A DNA stretch of 64,000 nucleotides from Drosophila miranda (Eukaryota; Arthropoda; Insecta; Diptera; Drosophilidae). Within the stretch, counting starts at the first letter, position 1. Every line of letters starts with the position of its first letter. Shown one piece after another: positions 59,350 to 64,000 of this stretch. Made by a program: the position numbers and the translations under genes. A model generated the notes under the pieces. The model was not told the origin of the DNA and searched no databases. It saw only the letters and a program-made list of their open reading frames with translations. Location of the stretch: positions 11,408,001 to 11,472,000 of the forward strand of contig NC_046677.1 of assembly GCF_003369915.1 (NCBI RefSeq), read 5' to 3'.

Positions 59350-62300
59350 CCAAAAAACCAAGTTCAGACTTGGCCCAAAGATGTGTGTGTTTCGGTTTCG
59401 GCCAACTGTTTGTTCGGTCTCTTCGTTTTTGACGGTCGATCTTAGGCTTCTTCGTAGCTTGTCAAAGAAGAGGCGGAAAAAAACGTTATGAGAAGATGAG
59501 AGCGATCATTAACCCCCCAATGGGCGTGTAAACGTGCATCAAATCACATGATTTTGTTTCATTTATTTAAATTAATTTTTTAGTTAATAGTTTCTACAAC
59601 ACTTTGGAGATTCTTAGGAGATTTTTTATTTTAATCGATTGCTATCGGAAATTATCAAAGATTTGGCACGTAGAATGTCGTAAAATTATCGCGATTCTCT
59701 TATTTCATAAATTTTTAACAATTTATCCATATCATAATACATAATATTCAAATTTATCCACATCTATTTAGGGATAGCAGCTCATATATACCTTTTTTGT
59801 TTTTTATTTAATAGCTTAAATATGAACCGATCGCATAATTAAAGATATTTATTTAATAAATATGCTCCGGTAAAAAGTGAGAAATATTTTCTGCGCTTTA
59901 TATCAATATTCCAAACCGATTTGTATTCAGAATTCTCTGATACTAAGAGGTAATTGGTATTTTAGGTGGATAATTATAACCAAATTAGTACGGATTTGAG
60001 TGCCGTTATCTATACCATATCCTCTACACACATTTAAGGGTACATTTGGTACAAATATGTACACCCAGCGACAAAAAAAATCCGCACTCTGATATTTTAT
60101 GCATTTGTGACTTCTCCAAGGTGGGGTTTCCACCAGATGCTGTCCGATTCGTCCCCTTTTTTTGTCAACAAAATCAATTCCAAAAAAAAGTACATATGTA
60201 CATATACATATGTTATCATACATCGCGTATAAAGATAGTACGAGTATTTTAATATAAAGAGATCCATACACAATGAAGTTTTATGATGGGTCAGAAGTGG
60301 TTTTCAACATACCCAAGGGCATTTATTCTGTATTCATTAATTAATAAGCATAATAATGTCTCCAAAATGCCCCACAACTCCTCCTAAGGGTTAACAATCG
60401 CGCTCTCTCCACATCTCTCTATCTCCATCTTTCGCTACCGGCTTCAGCGCATGCGCGGCGTGTCCGTGTGCGTGTGCGTAGAGTTAGGTCCGCCGCTCAC
60501 TTGCTATCGCGTACCGCTATCGGATGGGGGATGGAGGATGGGGTATGGGATGGGGGTTTTGCAATGTCAATAGAGCAACTCGAGCCAGCACGGACACGGA
60601 CACGCCAACACTCATTTGCATCCAATCGATGTGATGTGGGGGCAAGTGTGTACACAACAAATTTAAGGGCCCGAAAATCCAAATGTCAAAGTTTAACCTC
60701 TCTCTCTCTCCCTCTCTCTCTAATCTCGGACTGAATTTGGTTAGTGGAAATTCATCTGATTTAACTATTAGCCGGTGCTAATGGCCCAAACTACATGCTT
60801 GGATGCCGACGATGCGCTCGAGCTTGTCCAAAAAAAAACTCAAGGACTTGGCCACAGACGTTACTATTTTTAATCTCACTGAACTTGTAAACTAATGAAC
60901 TAATGAAACAGCTGCTGTCTGCTGCCTGCTGCCTGCCCTGGCCGCCGGCAAACGGCCGTCATTTAATTAATTTGAATATGATTTAGGGTCGGCCACACGG
61001 TCGATGGGTCTGGATCTGGGGCTGGGTCTGGCCGGTCCAGCCCCGTGTAGTATGTAATACCCAGCATGAAGACATCAACTCAATGCAACCTAATCGACGT
61101 TTGTATGCCACTTTTTTAATTGTTATTTTATTTGCGACATCAATTTCAATCATTTCGCTTTGGCACGCACTATTTTCTCTTTGGGGGAGTTTTTTTTCTT
61201 AATTTTATATTTTATTGTGTGAACTTTTACTCAATCATGAGGTGGCAGATGTTTGAAATGCCCTTTCAAGGGGTACTATAGCCGGAAACGAAAATGGTAA
61301 GACATACAAATCTATTTCTCATGTCTATTTTCCCTCAGTTGAAAGATTCCCGAAAGGAACCTATAGGATGTTCTGTTTGTGTCGACATATTTTGAGATTT
61401 TTTTTCTTCTCATCTAAATCTGATCTTTCTAGGAAAATGGTTTGTTTTTGAAGGTTACAAGGATGGATCGAGGCCTAACGAGATGCATTATGAAACAAGA
61501 TCATGCAGATCCAAAGATTTTCATAACAATCATCATTCTCTCTTAACGAAACCTTCCTTAAATTATTTTTAAAAGCAATTTGATTAATTTTGAATTTGTT
61601 TTTATATTTAAATCGGAAGCTTTTACAAGCTTATGAGCTTCTTTTTTCTGCCAGAAAATTCCCTTTTCTGAACCATGTTTTAGGGATGGCCACCTGGAAG
61701 GGCATCTCCACTTCGTTCTCCCCTCGTTATCGTTTCCATGAATTTTGATTGTTTGACATATATTTGTATTTTGAATTGATTTTTTCGTATAACCATCCAT
61801 TGACGCGATGCTGCTACTGTGACCTTGAGAGACGACGCCCCAGACACAACACGAAAATGTGACAAAGCGTTTTCTTTCTTTTCTTCTTTTCGTCGTTAAT
61901 TTTGTTGTATAAAACCTAATCAAGGCATGATCTGCTCGCTTGCATACACGCGTATTTGTTAATGTTTAATGCATTTATGCAGCCCATTCATTTTAAAGCA
62001 TATTTCACTTACAGCGAAATGAGTTCATGCGGATCGCTGTCGCGAATTTGCTTAGCCCACTTATGGGGCACCCATCGGTCAATGCGGTGGAGTGGATGGG
62101 TGTGTGAGCGGATAAATAGAGGCAAATAAGCCAAAGAGGCGTCATCCGTTTTAGATACTCGATATACCAATTTAAACGTCACAAAGCCCCGAAATGGCTT
62201 GTATAAAAATGATTATCTTCGGTCCAACTTAATTAACCAATTAGCTAACCATATTCAAAATATACTACGAATATAAACCAATTTGGGTTTAGTTTTTGAG

Positions 62301-63489
62301 TTGGTGTTCGTGTGTGCCCAGAATTATTAATAATATGCAATTTACATAGCGGATTGCAGGCCATTCTCATTTACATAAGCCAGCAATTTATCATTCCAAA
62401 TGTTTCCTAATAAATAATGTAGTAGTATCGCTAGCGAAGCGGCCATTAATGGCTTGGTAACTGAATCAACAATGTGGCAGAGGCTAAAATCTTCAATTTT
62501 CGATCTTTTTGAAGACAATAAAAGTTTGAAGATAGAGGCATAAAAGAAACTAGACAATTAATAAATTAGCAAAATCAGTGGATTAGTTAAAATTAATAAT
62601 AGCTTTTGACTAGGAAAAGTTGCTCTCAGTGGTAGCAGCTTTGTTCGCGCTAACACAGGTTTTTAAATTTGAAATTTGTATGCTGACGAATGCTGACGAA
62701 TGCTGACGGCTAAAGTACAATCTTCGAAAATTCGAACTCGAATTTTTAAAGCAGAACTCTTCAGTGCAGCCATGACAATAACAGTTCTCCCCATTACTAT
62801 TTTTGGTATAGCTTAATATATATTTAAACATGTGCAATAACATAATTGCGTATCAAACTTAAAATAATTTGTCGATTTCTTGTTTTGTGATGCTAACGAA
62901 AAAAATTAATGGAAGACCTGGGAGCGTACGCAGAAAATTCGTTTGGTGATTTTCTTAGTATGAATTAACACATTAAATGTTAATGTTAATGCCAACAATG
63001 CATTTTTATTATTAAGTTATTCTGTATATTTATGGTGTATCGGTGTAGAATAGTATATTTCATACACCTTTTAGTATATAACGGATTAATTGAACCAGTT
63101 TTAGGTATATTAATGTATATTTAAACATCAGGCTAAAATAGTCACGGCTTGTGATGCTGCCGGAGTTAAAGTGACCGTTTATTGTATATAATAGTATATT
63201 TTTACTTAAACACGCAGGTTTTTTGAATTTTCGCTCTCAACGTACATTTTATTCCAATGGATTGCTTTTAAATCATTTTCGCTCATTCACTTTCAAACAA
63301 TTTCTATTTGGCGCTCAAGTTTGGTGGGACTTGCTCTCTTTTGTTTGGGATTTTCTCTCTATTTTGAATATTATAGAATTAAGAAAATGTTTGTCATCTC
63401 AAGCTCCAATATATGCAGAAAGTCTCTGTTTTATTTTGCAGCTTATTGTCTTCTTACAGAGACATACGGTATACGACATTCCATACTCA
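59350..63489. other. intergenic or intronic region
   Basis: No coding region is supported. It has a (CT)n run at about 60698-60721, scattered simple repeats, and a cluster of GTATATT words around 63020-63200 resembling Motif 6 blocks without a following Motif 1. Confidence 0.55.
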
Positions 63490-63790
63490 CTTACGTGACC
63501 TTTTTTGTTTAAACCTTGTTTTCGACACAACACAATACAAGACTAATACCTTAAAGTAACTAATCTTGTAGAAAACTGATTCATTAATCGGATAAAATTA
63601 TGTGGGCACTGCTGAGAGTTCTATCTTTCCAGTAATATTCAACGGAATATCAAAAACGAGGAATATGTATAATAGAACTTGAAATCGTCAGTATATTGAC
63701 GGTATATTTTTAAAATGAGATGGTATATTTTGGTATATTTCTGAGAGTCCGACGGTATATTAGTTCGATAAATCCGCGGTCACACTGGCC
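63490..63790 (+). repeat. promoter-type block, third copy
   Basis: It aligns with 43392-43440 plus 43853-44080, sharing for example GATAAAATTATGTG, GGAATATCAAAAACGAGGAA, TATAATAGAACTTGAA and the closing GTCACACTG core. Identity looks near 80 percent by eye over about 230 bp. Confidence 0.75.
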
Positions 63791-63923
63791 GGTGTGGTGG
63801 GGGGAAGCAAATGTTAAACGGCCTTGCCGCCGAACAAAAGTGGAAACAAAATCAAAAATCGCGGGTAGTTCTAGCGGAGCGCACGCGTTTCGCCCGATTC
63901 CGTTGCACATTTGTAGCTCACAG
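63777..63923 (+). promoter_or_regulatory. Motif 1 promoter and probable noncoding first exon of a gene leaving the window
   Basis: CGGTCACACTG lies at 63777-63787, preceded by GTATATTT words. About 135 bp of GC-richer DNA follows, ending CTCACAG|GTAAAC at 63923/63924, a good splice donor. No long open frame lies in it, so it would be 5' UTR. The gene body is outside the window; Hr39 is a candidate only because I recall it next to Rsf-1 in D. melanogaster. Confidence 0.45.
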
Positions 63924-64000
63924 GTAAACAAAATTAAAAAAATACGAAAGCGGGCGAGAAACGACAAGGAAAAAGATCTGTATCCGGAAATATTAAAAGG

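Noticed and set aside
1-64000. CRISPR arrays, bacterial operons, phage or integron features
   Set aside because: The window is clearly a eukaryotic nuclear sequence with spliced genes; the repeats seen are microsatellites, coding repeats or transposon parts.

Overview
The window looks like nuclear DNA from a Drosophila species. Reasons: introns mostly of 50-70 nt with GTRAGT donors, insect core-promoter words (Motif 1 CGGTCACACTG; PSEA/PSEB snRNA promoter elements), a Drosophila-type secreted YLP/GYR repeat protein, and a recognisable gene neighbourhood. From memory, Rsf-1 (CG8677), Atg18b (CG8678), the ANKLE1-like CG8679, clumsy (CG8681) and a U4 snRNA gene lie together at 39B of D. melanogaster (Muller element B). 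The species cannot be fixed from this sequence alone.

Layout. Positions 1-14.7 kb hold no gene I can support. A divergent U4 snRNA copy with its own PSEA lies at 14.73-14.95 kb (minus). Two kainate-type ionotropic glutamate receptor genes follow head to tail on the minus strand (16.2-20.4 and 21.2-24.7 kb). Next come two CFAP299-like genes arranged head to head (25.4-26.5 minus, 27.2-28.0 plus), then a third glutamate receptor on the plus strand (28.5-32.2 kb). Receptor and CFAP299-like genes therefore form a mirrored pair, suggesting an old inverted duplication of a two-gene unit plus one extra receptor copy. The third receptor carries one extra A that breaks its frame.

Between 33.7 and 38.5 kb, all on the minus strand, are Atg18b (a WIPI2-type PROPPIN), a canonical U4 snRNA gene lying about 13 bp upstream of the Atg18b start, and a single-exon ANKLE1-like GIY-YIG nuclease gene. 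From 38.5 to 44.3 kb is intergenic DNA with a 5'-truncated non-LTR retrotransposon, a 479-bp hAT-type MITE with a perfect 8-bp target duplication, and a repeated Motif 6/Motif 1 promoter block. That block leads into Rsf-1 (44.3-54.4 kb, six coding exons, 3123 residues). A related promoter block recurs at the right edge (63.5-63.8 kb), where a noncoding first exon of a gene leaving the window seems to start. A secreted cuticle-type protein gene with near-identical 156-bp repeats lies at 58.2-59.2 kb.

The genes do not form one pathway. The receptors are synaptic or neuronal membrane channels, CFAP299 proteins are linked to cilia and flagella, Atg18b to autophagy, ANKLE1 to DNA cleavage, Rsf-1 to ISWI chromatin remodelling, and U4 to splicing. 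Exon boundaries were worked out by hand from splice signals, reading-frame phase and comparison among the three receptor paralogues.
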